Notes: generated from the sequence alone by a model not told the origin. A stretch of 64,000 nucleotides of DNA from [Actinomadura] parvosata subsp. kistnae (GCF_900323885.1 NZ_OOHJ01000023.1:434001-498000), one strand, 5' to 3'; shown: positions 7,775 to 17,165, counted from the stretch's first letter. Translations and numbers: made by a program.

Positions 7775-9149
7775 GCCCGTCAACCGGCCGGAGCGCCTTG
7801 TGAGTCCTGAGTCTGAAGACCGGTCAGAGCCCGTTCAGCATCCCGAGCCCGCGTGGGTGAAGCACGCGATCTGGTGGCGGATCTATCCGCTCGGCTTCGT
7901 CGGCGCCTTCCCCGAGCCGCCCACCGGCCCCGCCCGCCCCGGCGAGCACCGGCTGCTGCGGGTGATCGGCTGGCTGGATCACGCGGTGGCGCTGGGCGCG
8001 TCGGGGGTGGCGCTCGGCCCGATCTTCGCCTCCAGCACCCACGGGTACGACACGCTCGACCACTTCGCCATCGACCCGCGCCTCGGCGACGACCGTGACT
8101 TCGACAAGCTCGCCGCGGCGGCCCACGAGCGCGGCCTGCGGCTCCAGCTCGACGGCGTCTTCAACCACGTCGGCCGCGACCATCCCCGCGTCCGGGAAGC
8201 GTTGCGGCAGGGGCCGGGCGGTGCGGCGATGCGCTGGTTCCGCAGCTCCGCCGACGAGCGGGGGCGGGTCCGGCTGGACACGTTCGAGGGGCATGACCAG
8301 CTCGTCGCGCTCGACCACGACGAGCCCGGCGTGCGCGCGTACGTGATCGACGTGATGCGGCACTGGCTCGACCGGGGCGCGGACGCGTGGCGTCTCGACG
8401 CCGCCTACCAGGTCCCCGCAGAGTTCTGGGCGGAGGTCCTGCCGGAGGTGCGCCGCAGCCATCCGGACGTCTGGTTCGAGGCGGAGGTCATTCACGGCGA
8501 CTACGCCGCGTTCGTGGCTGGGAGCACCGCCGACACCGTCACCCAGTACGAGCTGTGGAAGGCGATCTGGTCGAGCATCGAGCACCACAACTTCTTCGAG
8601 CTCGACTGGGCGCTGCAGCGGCACAACGCGATGCTGGCCACGTTCGCGCCCGCCACCTTCGTCGGCAACCACGACGTCACCCGCATCGCCAGCCAGATCA
8701 CCGACCCCCGCCACCTGCCGCACGCCGTCGCCCTGCTCGCGCTCCTCGGCGGCACCCCTGCCGTCTACGCGGGTGACGAGTTCGGCTTCCGCGCGACCAA
8801 GGAGGAGCGGGCCGGCGGCGACGACGCGATCAGGCCCGCCTTCCCGCCGCCCGGCCCTGACGCGGTCGAGGCCGCCGACGCCGGCATCCTGCGGCTCCAC
8901 CAGCGGCTGCTCGGGCTCAGGCGCCGGCACCCCTGGCTGCACCGCGCCCGCAGCCGGGCGGAGGTGCTGCGCAACCGGCAGTACGTCATCACGCTCGCGG
9001 CGGACGGCCATGAGCTCGCTCTCGCGCTCAACCTGGACGACGCCGAGCTTCCCCTCCCTCCCGCGCCGATCCTGGACTCCGACGCCGCCACGGCGAACCT
9101 CACCGGGGCGGTCGCGCCGCACGGCTGGGCCGTCATGTCCCCGCCGTGA
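7764..9149 (+). CDS. GH13 alpha-amylase-family glycosidase
   Basis: A 461-residue (beta/alpha)8 glycosidase acting on alpha-glucosidic bonds. Conserved regions are present: DGVFNHVG (region I), GADAWRLDAAY with nucleophile D212, FEAEVIHG with acid/base E241, and FVGNHDVTRI with D304. A short C-terminal beta domain follows. There is no signal peptide, so it should act in the cytosol, perhaps on maltodextrins or trehalose-type sugars; exact specificity is unclear. The start is duplicated: a 36-bp unit gives GTGAGTCCTGAG at 7764 and again at 7800, so translation could begin at either. It overlaps the MarR gene by 11 bp and is likely co-transcribed with it. Confidence 0.9.
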   Translation: MSPEPVNRPERLVSPESEDRSEPVQHPEPAWVKHAIWWRIYPLGFVGAFPEPPTGPARPGEHRLLRVIGWLDHAVALGASGVALGPIFASSTHGYDTLDHFAIDPRLGDDRDFDKLAAAAHERGLRLQLDGVFNHVGRDHPRVREALRQGPGGAAMRWFRSSADERGRVRLDTFEGHDQLVALDHDEPGVRAYVIDVMRHWLDRGADAWRLDAAYQVPAEFWAEVLPEVRRSHPDVWFEAEVIHGDYAAFVAGSTADTVTQYELWKAIWSSIEHHNFFELDWALQRHNAMLATFAPATFVGNHDVTRIASQITDPRHLPHAVALLALLGGTPAVYAGDEFGFRATKEERAGGDDAIRPAFPPPGPDAVEAADAGILRLHQRLLGLRRRHPWLHRARSRAEVLRNRQYVITLAADGHELALALNLDDAELPLPPAPILDSDAATANLTGAVAPHGWAVMSPP

Positions 9150-9246
9150 GCGGGCACGACCGGCATGTGAGACGGCCGGGCGGGGCGCGCCGCCGCCATG
9201 TGATGATCGTGCCCCTGGCGGGACCGTCGTGCGGGGGCTTTGCGAA

Positions 9247-11508
9247 ATGGCTGAGCGGGATTTCGGCTCCCGGTTGCGGGAGCTGCGCGCGCGGGCGCGG
9301 ATGACGATCGAGGAGCTGTCGGACGCCTCAGGGGTGAGCGTCCGGGCGATCGGCGACATGGAGCGGGGCAAGGTCGGCTCACCGCAGCGCCGCACCGCCG
9401 AGGCGCTGGCCGACGGCTTGAAGCTGGCGGCCGGCGACCGGGCGGAGTTCCTCGCCCTGGTGCGGCCCCGGCCCCGCGCGGGCGCGCTGGCCCAGCTTCC
9501 GGCCGCCCTGCCGGTGTTCACCGGCCGCCGCGCCGAGCTCCGGCAGGCGCTCGACCTCTTGGACCAGCAGGGCGAGCGGGCGCGGACCGTGGTGATCGGG
9601 GCGATCGGCGGGATGGCGGGCGTGGGCAAGACGGCCCTGGCCCTGCACTGGGCGCACCGGATCGCGGGCGCGTATCCGGACGGGCAGCTCTGGGTGGACC
9701 TGCGGGGTTTCGACCAGAGTGACCAGGTGCTGGATCCGGGGCAGGTCCTGGGCGGCTTCCTGCTCGCGCTGGGCGTCGCGGACAGCCGGATCCCGGCCGC
9801 GACCGACGACCGCGCCGCGCTGTTCCGCAGCAAGCTGGCCGGGCGGCGGGTGCTGGTCGTCCTGGACAACGCCCGCGACAGCGAGCAGGTCCGTCCCCTG
9901 CTGCCCGCCACGCCGGGCTGTCTGGCCATCGTCACCAGCCGGAACCAGCTCACCGGCCTCGCCGCCACCCATGGCGCGCGCACGCTGACCCTGGACGTCT
10001 GGACGGCCGCCGAGACCAAAGAGGCCCTGGCCCGCAGGCTGGGGGAGCAGCGGGTGGCCGCCGAGCCGCAGGCGGTGGCGGAGATCGCGGAGCTGTGCGG
10101 GCACCTCCCCCTGGCGGTGGCGGTCGTGGCGGCTCGTGCCGCGGCCCGGCCCTCGTTCGCGCTCGCCGAAATCGCCGCCGAGCTGCGCGCCGCGCACGGC
10201 ACCCTGGACGCCTTCCACACGCCGGACGGGATCGACCCGCGCGTCACGTTCTCCTGGTCCTACCAGGCGCTCAGCCCCGACGCCGCCCGCCTGTTCCGGC
10301 TGCTGGGCCTGCACCCTGGCCCGGACATCACGCTGCCGGCCGCCGCCTCGCTCGCCGCCCTGCCGCCCCGCCGGGCCCGTGCCCTGCTGGACGAGTGCAC
10401 CGCCGCCCACCTGGTCACCGAGCACGCGCCGGGCCGCTGGCGCCTGCACGACCTGCTGCGCGTCTACGCGGCGGAAACCGCGGAGGAGCACGAGGACGCC
10501 GCCGAGCGCAGGCAGGCGTTCCACCGGCTGCTGGATCATCTCCTGCACAGCGCGCACGCCGCCGACAAGATCATCTACCCGGTCGTCTCCACGCCCATCG
10601 AGCCGCCGCCCGCCCAGCCGGGCACGGTCGTGGACGTCTTCCACGACCGCGAGCAGGCGGCCGCCTGGTACAACCGGGAGCTGCGCGTCTTCTGGGCGGC
10701 GCAGCAGCGGGCGGAGCTCCTGGGCGGGTTCGACGTTCATGTGTGGCAGCTCGTCTGGACCACCGTGGACACCTTCATCGACCACGCGTGGTCCCTCGGC
10801 CGGGAGTCGCTGGCGTACCTGACCCGTGCCGCCGACGCCGTGCGCCGCGATCCCGGCGGAGAGCCGTACGCGAGCGCCGTCGTGGGCTGGGTGGCCCGGC
10901 AGGAGCACCACCTCGGCCGGTCCGAGGCGGCCAAGGAACGCCTGCGCGCGCTCCTGCGCGCGCCCGGCACGCTCGCCCGCCCGCTGGACCAGGCCCGCCT
11001 CCACCACGACCTGGGCTGGCTGCACGGCAAGCTCGGCGAGCACGACGACGCCCTCGCCCACGCCCTCGCCGCCCTCGGCCTCTACCGCGACGAGGGCAAC
11101 CGGCCCGGCGAGGCCAGGGAGCTGGCCTCCGTCGCCTGGTACCAGGCTCTCCTCGGCCGGTACGACGACGCCCTCGCCCACGGCGAGCAGGCCGTCGCCC
11201 TCCTCGCCGAGCAGCGGATGACGGCCAGCGAAGCCTCGGCGTGGGACACCCTCGGCTACGTCCACCACCACCGCGGCGACCACCACCGCGCGATCGACTG
11301 CTACCGGCGCTCCCTCGGCCTCTACCGCAACACCGGCCGCTCGCACCTCGAGGCCGAGGTCCTGGAGCACCTCGGCGACACCTACCACGCGCTCGGCGAC
11401 GCGGACGCCGCGGGCACCACCTGGCAGCAGGCCCTCGACCTGCTCATCCCGCTCGACCACTCCGGCGCCGACCGCCTGCGCACGAAGCTCTCCGTCCCCC
11501 CGGCGTAG
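9247..11508 (+). CDS. STAND regulator: XRE HTH - NB-ARC ATPase - TPR
   Basis: A 753-residue multidomain signalling protein. Residues 5-60 form an XRE helix-turn-helix (LRARARMTIEELSDASGVSV). An NB-ARC/AP-ATPase follows at about 95-380: FTGRRAEL, Walker A GGMAGVGKTALA, RRVLVVLDNARDSEQV (Walker B) and CGHLPLAVAVVAARAA (GLPL-like). The winged-helix LHDLLRVYAAETAEE is next, then TPRs from about residue 560 (LHHDLGWLHGKLGEHDDALA, TLGYVHHHRGDHHRAIDCYR, LEHLGDTYHALGDADAAGTT). This is the DnrI/AfsR-like sensor layout with an XRE in place of the SARP DNA-binding domain. ATG 9247 is the first good start for the HTH. Neighbours are carbohydrate and ester hydrolases; its targets are unknown. Confidence 0.93.
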   Translation: MAERDFGSRLRELRARARMTIEELSDASGVSVRAIGDMERGKVGSPQRRTAEALADGLKLAAGDRAEFLALVRPRPRAGALAQLPAALPVFTGRRAELRQALDLLDQQGERARTVVIGAIGGMAGVGKTALALHWAHRIAGAYPDGQLWVDLRGFDQSDQVLDPGQVLGGFLLALGVADSRIPAATDDRAALFRSKLAGRRVLVVLDNARDSEQVRPLLPATPGCLAIVTSRNQLTGLAATHGARTLTLDVWTAAETKEALARRLGEQRVAAEPQAVAEIAELCGHLPLAVAVVAARAAARPSFALAEIAAELRAAHGTLDAFHTPDGIDPRVTFSWSYQALSPDAARLFRLLGLHPGPDITLPAAASLAALPPRRARALLDECTAAHLVTEHAPGRWRLHDLLRVYAAETAEEHEDAAERRQAFHRLLDHLLHSAHAADKIIYPVVSTPIEPPPAQPGTVVDVFHDREQAAAWYNRELRVFWAAQQRAELLGGFDVHVWQLVWTTVDTFIDHAWSLGRESLAYLTRAADAVRRDPGGEPYASAVVGWVARQEHHLGRSEAAKERLRALLRAPGTLARPLDQARLHHDLGWLHGKLGEHDDALAHALAALGLYRDEGNRPGEARELASVAWYQALLGRYDDALAHGEQAVALLAEQRMTASEASAWDTLGYVHHHRGDHHRAIDCYRRSLGLYRNTGRSHLEAEVLEHLGDTYHALGDADAAGTTWQQALDLLIPLDHSGADRLRTKLSVPPA

Positions 11509-11651
11509 AACGCACCGGGCCGCCCGGAGGAACGGTTTTCTGCCTCCGTTCTGCCTGGAGCCGGGCGCCGCCGGCTGCTTGGCTGGTCACACCGGCCGGT
11601 GCCGCCACCACCGGCCGAGACATCTCGCCATCCACGACGAACAGGCAGAAC

Positions 11652-12620
11652 ATGACCGACCACGTCCCCCTCGGGCCCGTCCTGGAGCCCGCCGCGGCCC
11701 GCTTCGCCGAGGCGACCGCGCAGCCGCCGTTCCTCTTCCAGCTCCCTCCGGAGGAGGGCCGGAAGGCCGTCGACGACGTCCAGTCCGGCCCGACCGCCAA
11801 GCCCGCCGTGGACGAGGAGTGGATCACGATCCCGGGAGGGCCCACCGGGCAGGTCAGGGCCCGCATCGTCCGCCCGGCGGGCAGCACGGGCGACCTGCCG
11901 GTGATCGTCTACATCCACGGCGCGGGCTGGGTGTTCGGCAACGCCCACACCCACGACCGGCTGGTACGCGAGCTGGCGGTCGGCGCGGACGCCGCCGTGG
12001 TCTTCCCCGAGTACGACCGGTCACCCGAGCACCGCTACCCGGTCGCCGTCGAGCAGTGCTGGACGGCGGCCCGGTGGATCGTCGAGGAAGGCGCCGGCAG
12101 GAGCCTGGACGCGGCCCGGATCGCGGTCGCCGGCGACTCCGTCGGCGGCAACATGAGCGCCGCCCTGACGCTGCTGGCCAAGCGCCGCGGCGGCCTGCCG
12201 CTGGTGCGGCAGGTGCTGTTCTACCCGGTGACGGACGCCTCCTTCGACACCGGCTCCTACGAGCGGTTCGCCGAGGGGTACTTCCTGCGCCGCGACGCCA
12301 TGCGGTGGTTCTGGGACCAGTACACCACCTCCCCCCAGGAGCGGGCCGAGATCACCGCCTCCCCGCTGCGCGCCACCACGGAAGAGCTGGCCGGCCTCCC
12401 GCCGGCGCTGATCATCACCGCCGAGGCCGACGTGCTGCGCGACGAGGGCGAGGCGTACGCCGGCAAGCTGCGCGCCGCCGGGGTGCCGGTGACCGCCGTG
12501 CGCTACCTGGGCATCATCCACGACTTCGTCATGCTCGACGCGCTGCGCGAGACGCAGGCGGCCTCCTCCGCGATCGAGCTGGCCGCCGTCACGCTGCGCC
12601 GCGCCCTGCACGAAGGCTGA
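11652..12620 (+). CDS. Alpha/beta hydrolase, hormone-sensitive-lipase (family IV) type
   Basis: A 322-residue esterase. HGAGW at 89-93 is the oxyanion-hole motif (HGGGW in most relatives, here with alanine). GDSVGG carries nucleophile S163, and D260 (EADVLRDEGEAY) and H290 (GIIHDF) complete the triad. The N-terminal cap (PPFLFQLPPEEGRKAVDDVQ) is typical for short-chain ester hydrolases of this clan. ATG 11652 is the start; a weak AGG lies upstream. Forward neighbour 61 bp downstream is a second alpha/beta hydrolase. Confidence 0.92.
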   Translation: MTDHVPLGPVLEPAAARFAEATAQPPFLFQLPPEEGRKAVDDVQSGPTAKPAVDEEWITIPGGPTGQVRARIVRPAGSTGDLPVIVYIHGAGWVFGNAHTHDRLVRELAVGADAAVVFPEYDRSPEHRYPVAVEQCWTAARWIVEEGAGRSLDAARIAVAGDSVGGNMSAALTLLAKRRGGLPLVRQVLFYPVTDASFDTGSYERFAEGYFLRRDAMRWFWDQYTTSPQERAEITASPLRATTEELAGLPPALIITAEADVLRDEGEAYAGKLRAAGVPVTAVRYLGIIHDFVMLDALRETQAASSAIELAAVTLRRALHEG

Positions 12621-12681
12621 GCGGACGGCCACGACCGCCGTCCCGGCCACGCCCCACCCCTCTCTTCCGAAGGACGGAACC

Positions 12682-13545
12682 ATGTCATCGACTTCCGAGG
12701 CGTCCTACGCCCGTGACCTCGCCCAGATCGAGCAGGCGAACGCCTCCGGCCGGATCCCGGTCGTCTTCGTGCACGGCCTGTGGCTGCTGCCCACGAGCTG
12801 GGACCGGTGGGCGCAGGTGTTCGCCGAGGCCGGCTACGCGCCCGTCGCGCCGGGCTGGCCGGACGACCCCGCCACCGTCTCCGAGGCGAACGCCCACCCC
12901 GAGGTGTTCGCGCACAAGACCGTCGCCCAGGTGGCCGACCACTTCGGCGACCTGATCGGCAAGCTGGACCGCAGGCCCGCCGTCGTCGGCCACTCCTTCG
13001 GCGGGCTCCTCACGCAGATCCTCGCCGGGCGCGGCCTGTCGTGCGCCTCCGTCGCCATCGACCCCGCCCCCTTCCAGGGCGTGCTGCCGTTGCCGGTCTC
13101 GGCCCTGCGCTCGGCCGCGCCGGTGCTCACCAACCCGGCCAACGTCCACCGCGCCGTCCCGCTCACCTACGAGCAGTTCCGCTACGCCTTCGCCAACGCC
13201 GTCAGCGAGGAGGAGGCCCGGCACCTGTACGAGACGTTCGCCGTCCCGGCCCCGGGGGCGCCGCTGTTCCAGGCCGCGGTGGCCAACTTCAACCCGTGGA
13301 GCGAGACCAAGGTGGACAGCACCGCCGAGCACCGCGGCCCGCTGCTGCTGATCTCCGGCGAGAAGGACCACACCGTGCCGTGGGCCATCACCCACGCCTC
13401 CTACAAGAAGCAGGCCCGCAACGAGCACCACGTCACCGAGATCGTCGAGATGCCGGGCCGCGGCCACTCGCTGACCATCGACAGCGGCTGGCGGGAGGTG
13501 TGCGACACCGCCCTCACCTTCGTCCAGCGCTTCGCCCACGCCTGA
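12682..13545 (+). CDS. Alpha/beta hydrolase
   Basis: A 287-residue alpha/beta hydrolase of the lipase/haloperoxidase-like clan. VVFVHGLWLLPTSWDRW is the HG oxyanion motif region, GHSFGG holds nucleophile S105, SGEKDHTVP supplies the acid and GRGHSLTID the histidine. No signal peptide. GAAGGACGG precedes ATG 12682. Substrate unknown; similar proteins are annotated as esterases or non-haem haloperoxidase-like hydrolases. Probably in the same transcript as the HSL-type esterase upstream. Confidence 0.9.
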   Translation: MSSTSEASYARDLAQIEQANASGRIPVVFVHGLWLLPTSWDRWAQVFAEAGYAPVAPGWPDDPATVSEANAHPEVFAHKTVAQVADHFGDLIGKLDRRPAVVGHSFGGLLTQILAGRGLSCASVAIDPAPFQGVLPLPVSALRSAAPVLTNPANVHRAVPLTYEQFRYAFANAVSEEEARHLYETFAVPAPGAPLFQAAVANFNPWSETKVDSTAEHRGPLLLISGEKDHTVPWAITHASYKKQARNEHHVTEIVEMPGRGHSLTIDSGWREVCDTALTFVQRFAHA

Positions 13546-13590
13546 CAGGAGCGGTCGTCCCGCACGGCCGCTCGCCGCCGTGAGAGCCCT

Positions 13591-14879
13591 TCACGTGGAC
13601 GAGCGCAGGGCCGCCCAGGCGGTCAGGCCGTCCTCGGTGAGCACGTGGTCGAGCCCGGTCACCACCGCCCCGTGCAGGGCCCCGTCCCGGCCGAGGGCGG
13701 CGGGCAGCACGGGCGGCGGGGCCGGGCGGCGGAACCGCATGAGGCCGTCGGCCAGGGCGGCGGAGAACTCCGGCTCGGCCGCCGCCCGGAGCGGCTGCGC
13801 GAGGCCGCCCAGCGTGACGACGGCGGGATCGAGGGCGTTGATCAGCCCGGCGAGGCCGCGGCCCAGGCGGGTCGCGGCGCGGCCGACGGCGTCCCGCACG
13901 GCCGGGTCGGCGGGGGCGCGGGCCAGGGCCTGCTCGGCGTACGTGCGGGGGTCGCGGGGCGGCGGGTCGCCGAGGTGGCGGGCGATGGCGCGCCCGTCGA
14001 CCTCCAGGTCCCAGCACCCGGAGGCGCCGCACGGGCAACGCAGCCCGGGATCGCCGAACGGCAGGTGCCCGAACTCCCCGCCCGCGCCCGTCGCCCCGTG
14101 CAGGGGCCGGCCGTCGAGGACGAGGGTGCCGCCGACGCCCACCTCCACGGTGACGTGCAGAACGGCCGCCGCCCCCGCCGCGACGCCGTGCCGCGCCTCG
14201 GCCAGCCCGGCGAGGGTGGCGTCGTTACCGACGAGCAGCGGGGCGGACGCGTCCCCGGCCCGCGCGATCAGGCCCCCGCGTTCCCGGTCGGGACGGCTGG
14301 GTCCGCCGCGTCCCCGGTCGGCGCGGCCGGAACCGCCGCGTCCCCGGCCAGTGCGGCCAGGTCCACCGCGTCCCAGCCGAGGACGGAGGACTGGACGACC
14401 GTGCCGTGCCGCACGGTCGCGGCGACCGCCACGGAGATCGCCCGGACCCGCTCGCCGTAACGGTCGCGCAGGCGCCCGACTGCCCGCGCCACCGTCTCCA
14501 TCACCCGCTCGGGCGCCCGGCTGTGGTGGGGGCCGCCGTCCGCGACGACGGGCCGGCCGTCGAGGGCCGCGACGGCGCAACGCCAGTCCTCCTGCCGCAG
14601 GTCGACGGCGATGACGACGGGCCCTTCAGGGTGGGGGACGAGGACGCTGGTCGGGCGGCCCCGTGAGGCGGGGGCGGCGGGGGTCTCGGCGAGGAGGGCG
14701 AGGTCGCGCAGCCGGGAGGTGATCTCCGTGGCGGAGCCGGTGCTGAGGCCGAGCCGCCGCGCGACGGCCGCCCTGGTCACCCCGGGCTCGCGGCGCATCT
14801 CGTCGAGCACGGCCAGCGCGCCGCGCCAGCGGAGATCCGTGGCGCGCGCGGACCGGGAGCGGCTCCGTGCGGTTGCCAT
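13591..14879 (-). pseudogene. ROK-family regulator/sugar kinase, single-base frameshift
   Basis: Two overlapping frames together make one ROK protein. The 5' part (from ATG 14879, AAGGA upstream) gives a MarR-like winged helix (MRREPGVTRAAVARRLGLST) and the first half of the ROK ATPase (GPVVIAVDLRQEDWRCAV, VQSSVLGWDAVDLAAL). It stops at 14268. The 3' part continues in another frame with LLVGNDATLAGLAEARHG, GEFGHLPFG and the zinc motif CPCGASGCW, ending at 13591. One extra G in the G run at 14273-14277 (minus strand) would restore a protein of about 429 residues. The break sits in the third unit of a 30-bp tandem repeat that is 29 bp long. It may be a true mutation, phase variation or a sequencing error. 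Confidence 0.85.
14239..14345 (-). repeat. 30-bp tandem repeat inside ROK gene
   Basis: On the minus strand, units beginning GGG(G/A)ACGCG start at 14345, 14315, 14285 and 14256. The third unit is 29 bp, which causes the frameshift. The repeat inserts GDAAVPAAPT-like residues in a loop of the ROK fold. Confidence 0.85.
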
Positions 14880-14934
14880 GCGTCCTTCCCCTTCCTTTAT
14901 GCTCGATACGCGAGTTTAATCGAAGGGGGACACC
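14880..14934. promoter_or_regulatory. Divergent promoter gap, ROK / HAD
   Basis: A 55-bp gap with an AT-rich core (TTTATGCTCGATACGCGAG) that includes the small dyad CTCG-ATACG-CGAG. Both flanking genes have purine-rich ribosome sites. Probably the ROK operator. Confidence 0.45.
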
Positions 14935-15558
14935 GTGCGACCAGATCTCACCGCGATCCGAGCGGTCCTGCTGGACATGGACGGCACCCTCGTCGACTCC
15001 GACGCCTCGGTCGAGCGGGCCTGGACGCTCTGGGCGAAGGAGTACGACGTCGACCTCGGCGCGGTGCTCGCCGTCGCCCACGGCAGCCCGGCGGCCCGTA
15101 CGATCCGGCGGCTCCTGCCCGCCCTGGACGACGAGGAGGTCGCGGCGGCGACGCGGCGGCAGCACGCCCTGCAGCACGAGGACCTGGCCGACGTCACCGC
15201 GGCGCCCGGCGCGCACCCGCTGCTCGCCACGCTGGCCCGGCTCGGGCTGCCGTGGGCCGTGGTGACCAGCGCCGACGGCCGCCTGGCCAGGGCGCGGCTG
15301 CGGGCGGCGGCGATCGACGCGCCCCTGCTCCTGACGATCGACGACGTGCGGGCGGGCAAGCCCGACCCAGAGGGCTACCTGGAGGCCGCGCGCCGCCTGG
15401 GGGTGGCGCCGTCCGCCTGCCTGGTGGTGGAGGACTCCGAGCCGGGGCTGGCCGCGGGCCGCGCGGCGGGCATGCCGGTCGCGGCCCTGCGCGGGCTGCC
15501 CGGCGACCTGTCCCTGCCCGGCCTCGACCGGCTGGCCGACCTGCTGCGGCGGCCGTGA
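14935..15558 (+). CDS. HAD-superfamily hydrolase (phosphatase/phosphoglucomutase-like)
   Basis: A 207-residue HAD subfamily I hydrolase. DMDGTL at residues 14-19 has the nucleophile D14 and acid/base D16; VVTSADGRL is motif II (T/S), GKPDPEGY motif III (K) and VVEDSEPGLAAGRAAGM motif IV. A helical cap lies between motifs I and II. Such enzymes act on sugar phosphates or beta-phosphoglucose. GTG 14935 has AAGGGGGA upstream. It is divergent from the ROK regulator, suggesting a sugar-phosphate role under ROK control. Confidence 0.92.
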   Translation: MRPDLTAIRAVLLDMDGTLVDSDASVERAWTLWAKEYDVDLGAVLAVAHGSPAARTIRRLLPALDDEEVAAATRRQHALQHEDLADVTAAPGAHPLLATLARLGLPWAVVTSADGRLARARLRAAAIDAPLLLTIDDVRAGKPDPEGYLEAARRLGVAPSACLVVEDSEPGLAAGRAAGMPVAALRGLPGDLSLPGLDRLADLLRRP

Positions 15559-15586
15559 CACCGTTCCGTCCGACGAGGAAGGCAGC

Positions 15587-16732
15587 ATGTCCGATCACGT
15601 GACCCCGTTCCGGCTCGACATCCCCGAGGCGGACCTGGACGACCTGCGCGAGCGGCTGCGGCGCACGCGCTGGCCCGAGAAGGAGACGGCCGGCGACTGG
15701 TCGCAGGGCGTCCCGCTGGGCTACCTGCGCGAGTTGTGCCGGTACTGGGCGGAGGAGTACGACTGGCGCGCCACCGAGCGGCGGCTGAACGCGTTCCCGC
15801 AGTTCAGGACGTCCCTGGACGGCCTCGGGACGCATTTCCTGCACGTCCGCTCACCGCACGAGGACGCGCTGCCGATCGTCCTGACGCACGGCTGGCCGGG
15901 CTCGGTCGTGGAGTTCCTCAAGGTGATCGGCCCGCTCACCGACCCGACCGCCTACGGCGGGGACGCCCGGGACGCCTTCCACGTCGTCTGCCCGTCCCTG
16001 CCCGGCTACGGCTTCAGCGACAAGCCGGACCGTCCCGGCTGGGGCGTCGAGCGCATCGCCGACGCCTGGATCGAGCTGATGGCCCGCCTCGGTCACGACC
16101 GCTACGGCGCGGCGGGCTCCGACTGGGGCACGACCATCAGCACCCTCATCGGCCTGCGGGACCCGGCCCACGTGGCCGGCATCCACCTCGTCCCGCCGCT
16201 GGCGGGCCCGGACCCGGCCACGTTCGGCGACCTCACCCCGGCCGAACGGGCCGCGATCGCCGACCTGGAGCGGGGCCGGGAGGACGGGGACGGGTACTCG
16301 CTGGAGCAGTCCACCCGGCCGCAGACCATCGGCTACGGCCTCGTCGACTCGCCGGCGCTGCTGTGCGCGTGGATCGTCGAGAAGTTCCGGTCGTGGACGG
16401 ACGCCGAGGTGCTCACCCGCGACGAACTGCTCGACAACCTCATGCTCTACTGGCTGCCCGGCACCGGCGCGTCCGCCGCCCGGCTCTACTGGGAGAGCTT
16501 CAAGGCCGTCCAGCGGCTCTTCACCGCCGCCCCGACGGATCGGGTCACCGTCCCGACCGGATGCTCGATCTTCCCCGGGGAGAACCCGCGGCCGTCGCGG
16601 CGGTGGGCCGAGCAGCGCTTCACGAACATCCTGCACTGGAACGAGCCGGACAAGGGCGGCCATTTCGCCGCCTTCGAGCAGCCCGGCCTGTTCGTCGAGG
16701 AACTGCGTACCTTCTTCCGGAAAGTAAGGTGA
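15587..16732 (+). CDS. Epoxide hydrolase (alpha/beta hydrolase, EHN-domain type)
   Basis: A 381-residue epoxide hydrolase with the N-terminal EHN domain (PFRLDIPEADLDDLRERLRR, WSQGVPLGYLRELCRYW). LTHGWPGSVVEF is the HGxP oxyanion motif, GSDWG carries nucleophile D179, and GGHFAAFEQP supplies H359. Two cap tyrosines that activate the epoxide are expected in the region 250-330. ATG 15587 follows GAGGAAGG. 28 bp downstream of the HAD gene on the same strand, so likely one transcript. The physiological epoxide is not known. Confidence 0.93.
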   Translation: MSDHVTPFRLDIPEADLDDLRERLRRTRWPEKETAGDWSQGVPLGYLRELCRYWAEEYDWRATERRLNAFPQFRTSLDGLGTHFLHVRSPHEDALPIVLTHGWPGSVVEFLKVIGPLTDPTAYGGDARDAFHVVCPSLPGYGFSDKPDRPGWGVERIADAWIELMARLGHDRYGAAGSDWGTTISTLIGLRDPAHVAGIHLVPPLAGPDPATFGDLTPAERAAIADLERGREDGDGYSLEQSTRPQTIGYGLVDSPALLCAWIVEKFRSWTDAEVLTRDELLDNLMLYWLPGTGASAARLYWESFKAVQRLFTAAPTDRVTVPTGCSIFPGENPRPSRRWAEQRFTNILHWNEPDKGGHFAAFEQPGLFVEELRTFFRKVR

Positions 16733-16738
16733 ACCCTC

Positions 16739-17165
16739 TCAGGCCAGCAGGCCGCCGATCGCGCGGCGGACCTTGCCCGCGACGCCCGGCTCGCCGAGGC
16801 GCAGGGCGAGGTCGGCGGCGTTCAGCAACGCGTCGATCCGGAACGCGGTGAGCTCGCGCACCGGCCACACCCGCATCCCCGGCGGGCGCTCCGGGCAGGT
16901 GCGCCGCCAGGCCCTTGACCAGCTCGGCGGCCAGCACCGCCTGGCCCGCGAAGAGCGCCGCAGCCCGCTCGATCGCGGCGCGGTCGGGCGCGCGCCGCCA
17001 CAGGTCGTACGCGCCGCAGGACACGTGCGGGAGGTCAGGGCCGAACTCCGCGACCCGGCCGTCGAGGGTGTCGGCCGCCGTCGCCCCGATGGTGGCGGTG
17101 CTCAGGTACGCCAGATCGGGCTGCACGCGGCGGAGCAGCCCGGCGAGCCGCTCGCACCAGCCCAT
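16739..17165 (-). pseudogene. Decayed composite gene (SGNH-hydrolase-like start, unidentified end), frameshifted
   Basis: From ATG 17165 the minus strand reads a fragment resembling the middle of actinobacterial SGNH hydrolases (ATIGATAADTLDGRVAEF, PHVSCGAYDLWRRAP). It continues AGQAVLAAELVKGLAAHLP and then the frame breaks. Removing one G near 16890-16895 joins it to ERPPGMRVWPVREL and TAFRIDALLNAADLALRLG, ending at TGA 16739 (143 residues in all). The catalytic GDS block and the terminal D-x-x-H of SGNH enzymes are missing, and I do not recognise the second half. Likely a deletion fusion in decay. The in-frame coding signal extends slightly upstream to the tail of the GlxA gene. Confidence 0.55.

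Noticed and set aside
12778-13583. Alternative frame protein overlapping the second alpha/beta hydrolase
   Set aside because: The GHSFGG hydrolase frame on the same strand is complete; the other is Arg/Pro-rich noise.
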